Of a stretch of 64,000 bases of DNA, positions 1 to 12,297 are shown in pieces (position 1 is the stretch's first letter; the number at the start of each line of letters is the position of its first letter). The translations under genes and the position numbers were made by a program. Origin of the DNA: Rhynchonema sp. JSB1_4 (Eukaryota > Nematoda > Chromadorea > Monhysterida > Xyalidae); NCBI GenBank assembly GCA_030248065.1, contig JASAMV010002510.1:62001-126000 (forward strand), given 5' to 3'. The notes below the pieces were generated by a model. It made no database searches, was not told the DNA's origin, and saw only the letters and a program-made list of their open reading frames with translations.

Positions 1-3000
1 TTGACTGATGCTATACGAAGTTGGATTAGCGCAGAGATTACATAGGCACTAATCTGGGAACAACTTTTACGCTGGTAGAAAATGTGGTAGCAGTGAATTA
101 CGAAATACTCTCAACACCAAAAGTCACGTGGTCGGTCAGATCAGACCGCTAAGTTTTATCTTGTGGTGACTTTCGATCAAAAATAAAAAAACAGCAACAA
201 TGTCCATGGTAGGGTTGCGCAAAAATTTTAAGCAAAACGGTTTTTAAAAAATTTTTCGGGGCAACAAAATACTCTAAAAAGTCCAAAAATGGCCTTTTGA
301 GGGTTATTTTGTGCCATTTTTCTCAAGGGTCGAAAAGTTTTCTTCATTTTTTTAAAAAATTTGAAAAGTTTTTTGAAAGTTGTCTGAAAAATTTTTCTTC
401 CAACCCTGGTATACAATGCATGTATACATACCTGTCCCTGGACTGCGGTTCAAGCTCAGTAAGCAATTCCGTCTCCGCGTTTGGTCGTGCGAATGGCATC
501 ATGTGCACACAATGGTTCAGAGAATACGGTTGGATGAATCACCGGTAATTGTGCAATTGACGCTCCAATTGTACGTTGAATCAAACGTGTCGCATATCAC
601 AGAGTTTTTTCATAGAAATTTCAAATCCAATAACGTATATAATTTCCATCTTTGAATTTCATCGGTTCTGATTATCTTTGAAACATCACGAGTTGGTGTC
701 ACCGGGTTAGGGATATTGTGGGTATGTGGATATCTCGCTGTTGCGAGGATGCCGCACCCTGTAATCAGTTGTGTCTGAAAAGAAACTTTGATGCCTGAAG
801 GCAGAGGTGCCTTTGTGACATACTGCAAGTATCGTTGTTCAAGATGAGGGATGACTGACTGTCTGGGCAAAGCTGACCAGCAAAACAAAGGAGCATAATG
901 AGTGGTCAAACGAAACAAAGCATGTAAAGAAATACATACCAGCTGTAGTGCGTGAAACGTCGAAAATTCATGTGTGGAATCAGTAAGTATGTATATGTTA
1001 GTGCTATGTATCCATGCAATGTACCTAGCGTTTCACCGATGTAGCTATACGAATCCAATTAACTAAAATTAAGCGCAGGACGGAGAATGATGAATAAGGG
1101 AATCCGCAGCAATCAAGGTCAGCAGGGGAAACTGACTCATGATTAACACAACACACGCGTGGTTCTTCGGTGTAAAAATCTGACGTGCCATTATCTGCCC
1201 GAATGTAAATCTAGCAAATTGAGCCGTGGGGATAATACTACTACGGGGGCACCAGACGGAAAGGTGCGCTATGATTTATCATGCGCTGTGATCGGGTTTG
1301 CAAGGCAGAAGTGTCACACAATTAAAAAACAACTATCATCCTTTATTATCTGATACTGCGAGTGCGCCATTCATTGCGGAAGTAAAGCTTGCAGATGTTT
1401 TTAATTAGCGGCAGTATTGATCCAATTACATGCGTGTATTCAGTAAGGGATAAAAAAACATAACGTGTTTACGTGTCTTGTCCTCATTTGTCTGACGTGC
1501 TGCATTAAAGGTTCCTCGTTTAAGTATTTGTATGCTCAAGCAGCACCCAAAAGTAAAGTCAAGAAAAATTAGTTCCAAAGGAGCTGTCTGGCGGTGTTCT
1601 TCATGGGAATAGCAGTAACAACATCAGAATTTGTGATCGAGGGTAGGTGATCGAAACGAGGATCAGTTGCTGGCAAAGATACTGGAATCAAAATTGAATG
1701 AAGAAAGAGAATACAGATGCAAACCAGACACGCTGGCCGCACCAGGCCTCCGATTTGGAATAAAAGCGACGTCTAAATTTCAAAAGAAGAACATGAGACA
1801 GACGTCCTGCTCAGTTTGCAGAATGAAGGGACACAATCGAAACGTGCTGAACGGTGTGGAAATTCAGAATAGCAAATCTGTTCATGATAACGATTCTGAC
1901 GTGATCAGACACAGAACTCGCAGTGCGCACATTGTTCCCGTTCCACGAACAATGCGTCGCATAGGGGCCAGAATTGGGTCACGTGAGACTGTATACATAG
2001 GTGCGTGCGTGTGACGAGCCACCAAACTCCAGGTATTTATGCTGTATCAACCAAATGGGCACATCGGTACAAGACCGTTGTCTCTATGATGAATGCTTGG
2101 TAAAGTCTATGTAATTGTATGTGCCAGGGAAAGTTCCTCTGGGGACTGGTTCTAGCTTTGTTCAAGACAGGGGCTGAATCATAAATGATAATGAAGATTC
2201 AATGATTGTTTGCACTAGTATGTATGAAATATCGCAAAAAACGCCGACGTCTTTCAGTGAAATCCTGACGGGATCTTTATACTGATTTCCATAAAGCTGT
2301 GAAACAACCGAGGGATATACGCTTCACAACACCAGGTGCAACAGAGATTTGATCTTGTGGTGCGATGTGATACGCATAAAGTAAATGGATGAAACCCATT
2401 TTGGTAATCAGATTGTTATTACGTTCTGAATAAATTGTGCCCAACATTGAAAAAACAACTAAGATGACAACAGATTTGAGTATTGTACATATCTGTGTGC
2501 TGCTAACGCTGCCGCCTCGCACTATTGAGCAAGTAACGCACAATTAAAAACAATTTGACAAAGCCTGTTATCGCAAGTTTCGGGATGAATAAGCGGCTTA
2601 ATTGGAAGTTTTGATTACTCTTGCTCTTGCACCCGCCTACAACTGAGATTCGTGTCTGATTTATATTAAAGCGTGCCATCTTAGCGCTTGACCGGTGACT
2701 CATTTCAATATCCAGCGGTAAGGCTTCAAGATATAAATAGAAAAAACAAACGGTCTGTGAAAGTATTGGAACAGATATTTTACATGCCATCACCGTCAAG
2801 CGACGGCATACATGCAGCACACCAAAAATAGAAAAGTCGCAGCTGTAAAAAACAGCCGCGATCAGAACAACACTGGGCACGCCATCCGCTTATCGGGCGG
2901 GACAGGGACTCCACAGCAACAAGGCCGAACACAATCCATAGATTGGCTCATATAATTTGTTGGGCGACGCCCAATAACAACCCATAAGTCTATACGTAAG

Positions 3001-6000
3001 TGTTCGTTTTTAAAGCCAAATAATCTAAATATCGGCATAAATCCAGCTCGTTACTATGAATGCATGCGCATGAAAGCCACATGGATACCCTGGATACTAT
3101 ACTGTTGGTATACCTACAGCTATGTATGTATATACATGAACAGAAACGCTGCATTAAACTCGCTTAATGTATATGGCTTATTTTAATGTTGTAGACGTAT
3201 AAGTCGTCGGTTTTGCCCCCAAACGCACGCCGGCGGCCCGCCGGTTCTGTTGTCGGCGTCACAGCCTAAACACTAACCGGCATGCTAGCCAGGGAGTACG
3301 GGCATAACAACGGGAGCCAAAACAGTGGGGAACAAAACAGCCGGTGACAATTGTAGCCAGAAGTTTCCAGTCTGCTGCGTTTGGGGTCATTATCGCCGAC
3401 GTGCGTCAACGACATTAGAATGAGCTTGACGCGCCTGAAAAAATGACTGTGCGCCTGTTGATCGAACATGCTTGATATCTCCTACTCCTGTCGTGGTGTA
3501 GGCATTCCGAAACTGTGCGTAATTTTATTACTACTGTACAGCCACGTAACTTTTTCAGTTCAAAAATTCCGGAAAATTCCAGAACCAGTTTCATATTCAA
3601 CACCTGAACTTGAATATTAACAATCATGTATTCAAAATCGCTTCATTCCAGCAGGTACTCAGCTTGTATACATACGTGCAATAAGGGGTCAAATAAATTC
3701 TAAAAACAGCACATGAACAGTTCCGTTAAAGTGGTAGCAACAAAAATTAATGCACCTGACACTTTTCAGAAATAACCTATCACTTTAAAATTTAAAAACC
3801 GGCGAATCAAGGGAGCACAGGTAAAAACCGCAGTGATGATTTTCCAACAACCTATGCATAATGCTCAATGATTGCGGCAGTATACCTATTGAACTACAGG
3901 GTGTTCACAGTTTAGTCGCTCTTTCCGGTGTGGCGCACGCGAAAAATGTGTGTGTCCGCCGGCAGTGCATAACTGGCCAGACACACACGCTGCTGGCAAG
4001 CACACAATAACGACAGGCGATTCAAGCAGCAGGAAACGTGAGACCCGACACCAGAAAGTGACGACAAATGACGATAGTGAGGTATATGTATACATGTGAA
4101 AAAGTGTTCAACCTGCTGAAAAGTTATCGATCAACAAACGCAGTAATGTTGGAACGTTTTCACAAACCAGTGGCGCAGCAGGACATCGTCGGTGCAAATC
4201 ATTGAAGCGTCGTGAAACACAAAACAGCTGGTTTGCTAGAATCAACAAGAAGACCAATTGACATTGACAGCACACGCATGAACATTCGGCTATTCTTTAA
4301 TTTTGAATCTACGTGCAGTATATCAATTAGTAACGAGCGTGTTGTAGCAAACGATCGAATAAATCACAGTGCATGTCGCACGTTTTATGCTGCTATGACA
4401 ATGGTGCTAAGCGCTTACGCCAAACAGGTATCTCTTTACGGTTAACAGAGACGCTTAACTGGCAGCGGAACGCAGCGCGCGTTAAATACCGGGGATGCTT
4501 TTTGCGCAGCCCAGCGGAGTGAAGAGAGAACCGGTCCGTGTCATTGCTCTATGGACTGACAGTGAAAGGCCGAGTGTAAAAACTTTTTTTGAAAAACGAC
4601 TGCCTGCCTATGCGCTGCTGTCTCCGCTATCACTTTATTCCATATATGTATAAGGCTGCATTTGAAGTGAGATGCTTTAGTTGTGCGTAACGCATAACTT
4701 GTTACATACTCTATGTAGGTACAGGTATAACGACGCAATACTCTGGTAGTGGGTGTGAATAAAGGTGTCCACCGTAACATTGGGTCTCTGATAATTTGTA
4801 CGCAGACGCACGAGGCAACGTACGTGATAATTTGAGCAGCACGTTCAAAAAAATTGTTGGGTGCGAGAGGTTCAATGGAACATTGATTGCCTCATAACAG
4901 TTTGAAGATCCAAAGCGTCAGTTTAGAAACGAACTCTGAGTGTGCACAGCTGCGGTCGCTAATGTTGTTTGCGAGCGAACTCGTGTTCGCGACTTGACTG
5001 TGCCTGTGGTTTGCTTCTGGAAAGCTCTTGGTAACCAAACCGGTCACGCAGCCAGCCCAGACAGCCGTGCAAGGGCAATTTGGCGAAGAATTATGAACAA
5101 AATATAAACTGTCTAAAGTTCTGCGTTACCTGCTGACAAGAAAAATGACCACTGGGCAGTGCTCTTGAATAAGATGATGGTCAGAAAACGTGCACGTCCA
5201 ATCAAGGCATCTGCATATGCGCATAGGGCTGTTCACGGAGAATTCACGTGCGCAGGAACGAGTGCACGTATACACACATATACCTACATGGCAGACACAA
5301 CAACAGCGCGGAAGCGTTTGAAAAAACACGCAATGAAAGTTGAAAAGCTGTGACGTAAAGCGCAAAGAATTTACTACTATACGCGCGCATGCAGGCGCTT
5401 GCGTAGTGCAAGAGTGACCACTGCCCACGCACGTTGTTATGAACATAACGCTCATGCAGCATAACGTTGAAGCTTGCAAAAAAATGTAAAACTTTGTATC
5501 AACTTGTTACGATTTTACAAGGCACCGCGTTCTTACAATGTCGCGGGTGAAATTATACTTTAATCGCATCGTATAGTAATAATTGCCGAAGCATGAGAGC
5601 TAAAGTGCTTCAAATTGCGCACGGCTATCGTATACATTTTCAGTGCAACATAGGTGCTTCTGGCTACTTTTCCAGTTTCAAAAGAAACGTGTATAAAGGG
5701 CGTGTGTGAGTATGTAGTGACCACTTACGGCAGGATAAAAGTGTGGAGAGCTGAGGTTTACAGCTGGTCACTCTCAAGTATAAGACCCCACACTAACGTG
5801 AGTTCCGGTGCTGCAATTGTTGGGCTGGGGTTATTACTGCTGTGTTGGCAGCTAAAAAGTATAGATGTGCGTATTGTACAGTGTGCTTTCAGTAAAAGTT
5901 TGGTAAGGTCGTATCCGTGCAGGTAACCTGGATGCATTAGTTCAGTTGTACTAAGCGCAGGCAGCAGCCTCTAACCGCAGCCCTATTACCTGATAGTCTA

Positions 6001-9000
6001 GTTACGATGAGATGGGCAGGTACATAATGTAGGTATACCATATGTACCTCCCCATGGTACTTCTGGCAAAGTATTGCGTGTGCTAAACTTTAACAAGTAC
6101 TGTACCTAACGTATTTCTATAGTCAGTCGCGGTCACAGAAGAGTAAGCTGTACAGAAATGCCGGGACGACGGGACGGGACGCGTCTACAATGAATTTTCT
6201 ATTACAAAGTATGAACTATATCTGCACATACATAGCATGTCTTTCGCGCTCTCTCTCTCCTCTCTGTGTGTGCGCAAGGCTGAAAAGTTGGACGGGCGCT
6301 TGCGCGGGCACAGCACACGCACGCATATGCAAAAAGTAGTACTTACGTCTGGGCACTCACATTTGCAATGGAAGCATCCGAGCTTGGGTGCAGACGGTAC
6401 ATGTCCCTCAACTGGAACCCAACGGTCATACCGACGGTATCCATCAAACATTGGACAAAGTTGTTGAGAATGTATGTAGCCATGAACCATCCAGGCCAGA
6501 CGGTATTCAAGGCCAGCCGGGAACCTTGCTATGTGTACGGTAGGTATACGCAAAGCTGCTACAAGGAACATGTGGCAGCTTCATACACGCACAGCTACAG
6601 TACAGTGCCATGTGGACACGTGCATTTGGCTCTGGAAGCGTGGTTCATCCACAGCCTACATGCACAACGACAAGCAGTCCTTTCAAATTCAAGTTCATTT
6701 CGGTCCCAGGTTGAACCGAGTTGACGAATACTTTTTGTTCGGCTTGACTGCTGCCTGTCTGCGCTCGCTGAGGTAAAACTTTATTCACCTTCAAAAATTC
6801 ATCTATGCCTCAACAAGCAGCCATAACCAGCGCAGTTCCTCAAGCCAACACTCACTGTTCCAGTGACCTGACCTGTCTTCAGGAGGCAAGCAACAACGGC
6901 AGCCAAGCCACAATGCATACCTTACATGCACCTAATGCAGTAGTATCCCCTAACGGCGGCACACACAATTGATAAGGCACACACACAAGCCAGACCTGTG
7001 CATCAGTGAGTGTTCTCACATATTACATAATACTGCATACCTACGTGACAACTACAAGCGCCCATACAGCCTTGGCCGCAGCAGCGCCATATTCTGTACA
7101 GTATGTGGCCAGCCTGTGACACAGAGCGCAACAGGGCATGGGTTTGGATTTGGTGCATTGTCGGGTGGTGGGGTCGCAGAGTGCGACGTAAAATGGACGC
7201 AGGGATGACAGATTTCTGACAAATTTCGCGACGAGTCGAAAATCTGTGACTTGTCCACTGAAAAACTTCACTTACCGATTAAGCGGCTGACACTTCTCGA
7301 CAGATGGATATTAATCTGATGTACAGCAACGGGACGAACCAAGCCAACCGGGCAGGCAAGGCAACCCAGTACCCGGGGCGGGCGGGAGACTTCACTCGTT
7401 CGCTTTTTCTTAGCGTCAAAGCCGCGACGCTATGCCAGTACATGTATAATGTAAAGTATGTACGTACGTATGGTTGCGGTTTTTCAGCGCATACCCATGC
7501 ACAAATGGAGTGCATCGATGTACGCTTGTGGCTGGTGTTAGCCCAGGGTATGCGTGCTCAGCAAATGTAGATGTTGGGGCCCATAGCAAATGCATACACA
7601 TTGTGATCACAGGATGACACCGGAGTTTGGGCATTGGGCAATCTACAATCAGTGCCTGTACAGAAACTTGCAGGGCCCAATAACTTGTGCTTCGGTGCAT
7701 GACATGAGCTATTGTACAGCTGCGTTGCTGTACCAGTGAGCGTCAAATGTCGATAAAAGTCTTATGCGTGTGCCTTGCGGTGCTGGGTATAGACCATGGG
7801 ATTGAAATGGGACAAAAATTGAGCTAGTAGGTCGTAAAAAAGGATGGCGTATTGACGACCTTTAGACTTTTGACATCCAAAAGTGGAAAGGTACTAAGGA
7901 AGGGAGCTAAACGTACCGAAATTCTAGCAATGACCCTTGGAAGATCGGTCAGTTCACATTTGTGGCCCGTCCTGCACTAAAAATTATATTATGTTGCACC
8001 TGTGTGTTTCATGAGCGTGTGCGTGTCTATTACGAAACACGGTTGGATAAAATATTCCGAAGTGAGCTGAAGTGCATATGCGAATCACACGGCTGTCGGA
8101 TTTGCATGACCGTCGCAATAATTGACAGTCTTTGACTCACACATCCCTGCGGCAACCTGAACCTCCTTGGGCTGTGCTGCAGACCGAATGCAAACAGCTG
8201 CATGGTGTCAACTTGATGATGTTTCGCTCACGAAACAAACTTGCGCATGATGCTTCGGATCTTGCAAATAACACCGTTATAAATATCGCAGCCACAAATT
8301 GTGCTCAATGAATGAGACTGGATTTGCCATTTATTTTGACCGATGGAACGTGAGTGAGATACACATGAAACGCATCTGGCACCCTGCCTTGTTGTAAACA
8401 CAAGAACGAAAAGTCGAACGATACTGCAAAACCATAAATATACTTGAAATTTGATCCTTTAGCATTGCCAAAGAATTGTAAAAATGAAAGGTGCCAGTGA
8501 TGAGCAAACAATTTCAAAGGCGAGCTGCACCGAGCATACCCTGAACCACAGCGTTGTGCGCAAGGAGATTTTTTGCTGGCCGTTCAAACCAAATCACGCA
8601 AAAGCTTGGTCATAAAGATGACGTCATGCAATTGATTGGTTGACAATACTCACACGTGCTGATGTGGTTAAAGTTGACGACCGGTGCCGTTCCCACCCAA
8701 TCCATAATGCACAACCTACGCAGTTATACACCTCACAGGTATGGACGCGTATTTTAATGCAAGCCCTCTTTGGCATATATTGCTAAGTGCTCAGGTTGCT
8801 GAGTTTTGAAAAAAGTGTACCTGGCACCTGGTACTGCCTTGGACCAAAGGCGACACCACACCCAGCCATAGAGCGACTGTATGTACCTCAGTACATTAGG
8901 TATACTACGGGGTATGTGTGAATGTGCGTCTGGTAACCAAATGTTGCAAAACGCAGAACTATACCAAACGTAACCATTGCACAACTGGCTTTGGAGTTTT

Positions 9001-10258
9001 TGAAAATTCAAAAGGACGCCGTGTTCTGTCGAAGACGAACAAGGCCCACATTGTGGAACAATGCCTAAGAAAAGGCAAAAATCTGATTCCACTGGTCATT
9101 GACAACGAGCATGAGCTTGCATGGCCCTGTGTGAGCTGCACAGCTGGGTTGCAAAACAAAACAATTGATTTGGAATTGATGGCATCGGAATGATTGTTCT
9201 CCAAGCTTGTGGCCATTAATGAACGCGCATGGCGATATTACATATACGAAGGCGTACACAGAAAACCAGGAACGCAAACCCGGATAAAAAGTAATAGTTC
9301 CGTGTATCCAGCATGTATAAGTTGTGTGTAACAATGCCTGAAGGCACGACAACAAGTTGGATGCTTTTGTGAAGATAGCCATCAGGCTGACAACGAGTAG
9401 GTAATTTTATCCGAAATACATGACGTAAAAAAACAACGGGAAGTCGCAGAACAAAGAGCTGTGAACATAACAAGGAAACAAGCTTAGTATACATAGTTTG
9501 ACAGTTTCTTTCCAGAGCTATTCAAATGAATGAACAGGTCTATAATTGCATATCCTCTTTCCAGAATGCTATCACGCAGTTCTCTACATGGCACGACGTG
9601 TTTTGTCGCGTGTCAGCCACGTGAGAAAATGCAGCTCGATCCTCGATGTCCTGTTTGCTTGCTTGCCATCTGGGCCAGCGGAATGCCCACAGGCTTTGCA
9701 GGTATATGTATACCTATGGTTGCCAGGTCAACCAACTGACATGGTGCCAGGTCTGGCTTCGGGATCGGGCTCGGTGGGGGTTGGCCAGGCTGGTTGGTGT
9801 TCATGATGTGAAATGATATCATGCATGCATCCAGGTCATCCATTCATTATCGCGAAACTTAACCAGAGTAAAAATACATACCTAGTTCCAATAATGTGAA
9901 TTACATGTGACAACTGTTGAGTCGACTTTAATGTTCAAAAAATACCCATATGCTCTGGCATGGAAAACTCACGTGGTCAGACCAAACCCAAGGCTAATGC
10001 TGGCGGAGGGCTTTCATGATTATGCAATGGGCAGGCTCGCACGCTCATCGGAGTAAATCATGGACCCGACAGACGAAGTGTCGTGCATGATTTCTCGCTT
10101 GATAATATTTGTATATACCGATGCTCTTGTTCTCGCTTGATGCAATTGGATTACAACTCTGTGCGCGGCAATTAAAAGAGTTTACCAATAAATTAAATCG
10201 AAAATTGCATCCCAACCACAGGTAACAACAAAGTTTGTGCTTGAACCATGTCAAGCGT
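1..10258. other. Gene-poor intergenic region
   Basis: No open frame here shows a recognisable domain, and no run of short open stretches joined by plausible splice sites stands out as it does in the rest of the window. The longest frames are under about 130 codons and overlap each other on both strands around 6.2-6.7 kb, which is typical of chance. One terminal-inverted-repeat element lies at the left (211-407). The motif TAGGTATAC and its reverse recur. A strongly diverged or mainly non-coding gene cannot be excluded. Confidence 0.55.
211..407. mobile_element. Small AT-rich MITE with AGGGTTG/CAACCCT ends
   Basis: The block begins AGGGTTGCGCAAAAATTTT and ends AAATTTTTCTTCCAACCCT, so the ends are imperfect inverted repeats. 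The interior is runs of A and T with an AAAAAATTT-rich fold-back character. No clean target duplication is visible (flanks tccatggt and ggtataca). The ends resemble those of the intron element at 33963-34443, which has an 8-bp duplication. It carries no coding capacity. Confidence 0.5.
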
Positions 10259-11964
10259 TCACTTGATTGTTCGCTTGTTATCGTTCTGATAAATGAACCG
10301 ATTCGGATACGGTTTCACTTCTACGGTACGATCAACCAGCGCAAGGCCGAAGTCTTGCTTGCAATTTCCTCGAATCACAAACCAATCATAGAGATTAGTC
10401 TGTATTCTTGAAACATTTTGCCGCTCATTGTCAACGTCGTGCAACGTTTTGCACAATGTGCATAAGTTGAGGTTGGATTCCGGGTTGGGCAGGATCAACT
10501 GATGGTTCCGATGCCAGTCAAAGTACTTCAAGTATGCAGTATGATTTGAGATCAGGTATCGAAGATAGCTGGCCAGCTCGTGAGGCGAAGCGAATCTAAA
10601 TGATTTGCACATACATATCTTGGTACAAGGATTTGAAAGCTGGTTGGTGCTTTGTACTCAGCGACCATGCACTTGATTCCCTGATGATTCCTCCATGCGG
10701 ATTACTTGACCTAAAATTGTGCGAATGAGCACCAACCTATCCACGGCAATGTAGCTTCCTTCAGGTACGATGCCGCTGTACGTGTCGCCATGCAACACGA
10801 TGGGAACAACTTTGGCTGCGAATGCACGGTAGCTGGAGCAAGCAGCAAAGTAAAGAAATTCGCTCTTCGTTGACATGTTGCGCCAAGATTGCATTTAAGG
10901 TTGGCTAACATCTTCTCAGTCACATAATCGCTGCAAACGGCGTTCTCCAATGCCAAATAGAACCAATAGTTGTGCTTGAGCATGTCGTCACATTCCTGTG
11001 AATTTTCCACTGGACACTTGAGTTTGCCACACTTGCCATACGTGTCGACCTGGAACTGTCTAATGTTTCGTTGAGTTTTGCCATCGAGTTTGCTACAACA
11101 ATGGTGTCACCTGAATGAACTTCTGCAACTCGGCAACGTAGGCTTCGCGCTTGCTTGGCGTCTTGCAATTGGTCACAAACCAGGCTACTGCTTTAGTACG
11201 TTCAGCCATTAGCATCGACAATTCCATTGCCAAATCTGCCTGTCTCTCCGACACAGTAGAATCGTTTCGCAGCAATATCGGTTGGTAGACGTTGGAGTCC
11301 AGTCGATAAGTAGCAGTCAAGTTGAAGTAGGCGTTGAATACGGTCTCCATGTTGGACAGATGGTAAGAGTTGCTCGGTGGTTCGAAGCTCAGATAGACAT
11401 AGAGTTGATTTGGAGGACTGAAAGAATACAGAAACAGAAATGCATTAAAAAAGCTGAAAGTTTAGCAAACCGTTCATTTTTGTCCGGTAGATCCTGGAGT
11501 CTCATGTTTCTCCAGTGGAACAGCAGGGCATCAGCTTGTGTCACATAGCTTCTGTCATCAGTGACCATACAATTGTCGCTGCCACCGAGCGCCGTGCATT
11601 TGGATTTGGTCTGTGTCGTATTTCACCCAATTAGCGTAGTCTGAGACAACAAAGATCTACAATAAATTGCGCCCACAGCCATCCATCGATCTGACATGGG
11701 CTTCATGTAGAAACTGGTCCAGTCCAGAATGATCTTTGGCGGTTTGTTATGCTTGTTTGAGGCATGTCTTCTTGCTGCCTGTGCAGGAATTGTAGCTGAT
11801 GGATGACTTCTTTGAGTGATGTGACGTTTTTGTGTTTGTTTTACGCGATTAGGGATACTTCTTAGATTCAGATCTTGATTCTGTGTGTTTTTTAGTCTGT
11901 CGCACATAAACAGTATGAAAATCAATTGAATTATGATAACCGCCTTGATCATATAATTGGCCAT
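10259..11964 (-). CDS. Alpha-1,3-fucosyltransferase (GT10), Golgi type II membrane protein
   Basis: This enzyme would transfer fucose from GDP-fucose to N-acetylglucosamine in glycans in the Golgi. The proposed start (11964) gives a short cytosolic tail, a hydrophobic signal anchor (KAVIIIQLIFILFM) and a stem. Conserved GT10 blocks follow in order: DWTSFY, TQADALLFHWRNM, RPPNQLYVYLSFEPPSN, AVAWFVTNCKTPSKRE, VDTYGKCG, the donor-binding YVTEKIYRAFAAKVVPIV, GSYIAVDRF, and a terminal FDWHRN...CTLCKTLHD region. Inferred exons are 11677-11964, 11471-11610, 11111-11417, 10910-11049, 10737-10832 and 10259-10595; the joins restore frame at all five introns. The 11611-11676 intron is the least certain: it was chosen because it removes an in-frame stop while keeping frame. 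An upstream ATG at 12204 in the same frame is possible. No broken motif was seen. Confidence 0.87.
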
Positions 11965-12297
11965 CTTGACAGTGCTTCGAACTTTTGCAGCGCTCGTGTT
12001 ATGTTGCACCACACACTGACCACAACAACACAATTTTTGCTTGTTTTGTTTGTCCGTGGGTACTGATCGTGGCCAACTGATGTCATGAGCTGGACTGCAC
12101 ATTACCCAAATCGCTTTGTTTTTCAGAACAGGTGTTGCTGCTTCGTTCCACCATCGTGATCCAAGAGATTGTTCCCAAGGACTGTTTCCAAAGTTATGGC
12201 GCACATTTTTTCTTTTGGTCTTTGTTAATCAAATAAAGGAACAAGACCAGTTGCAAAAAAGCATCAAAAATGCTGGAGGGCTGATTGCGGGGGTCAG
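11965..12297. other. Intergenic gap between fucosyltransferase and protease cluster
   Basis: About 330 bp lies between the proposed fucosyltransferase start and the stop of the first protease copy. Its minus-strand frame is open and continuous with the fucosyltransferase up to 12204, so part could be N-terminal coding or 5' UTR. Nothing else is recognisable. Confidence 0.4.

Noticed and set aside
1667..2014. 115-codon frame with CSVCRMKGHNRN, similar to the zinc knuckle of Mutator-like transposases.
   Set aside because: The final Cys of the knuckle is missing, nothing around it resembles a transposase core, and the rest of the frame has no coding character.
6185..6724. Overlapping 128- and 118-codon frames on opposite strands.
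   Set aside because: Opposite-strand overlap, no domain, no splice context; probably chance openness in sequence with few stops.
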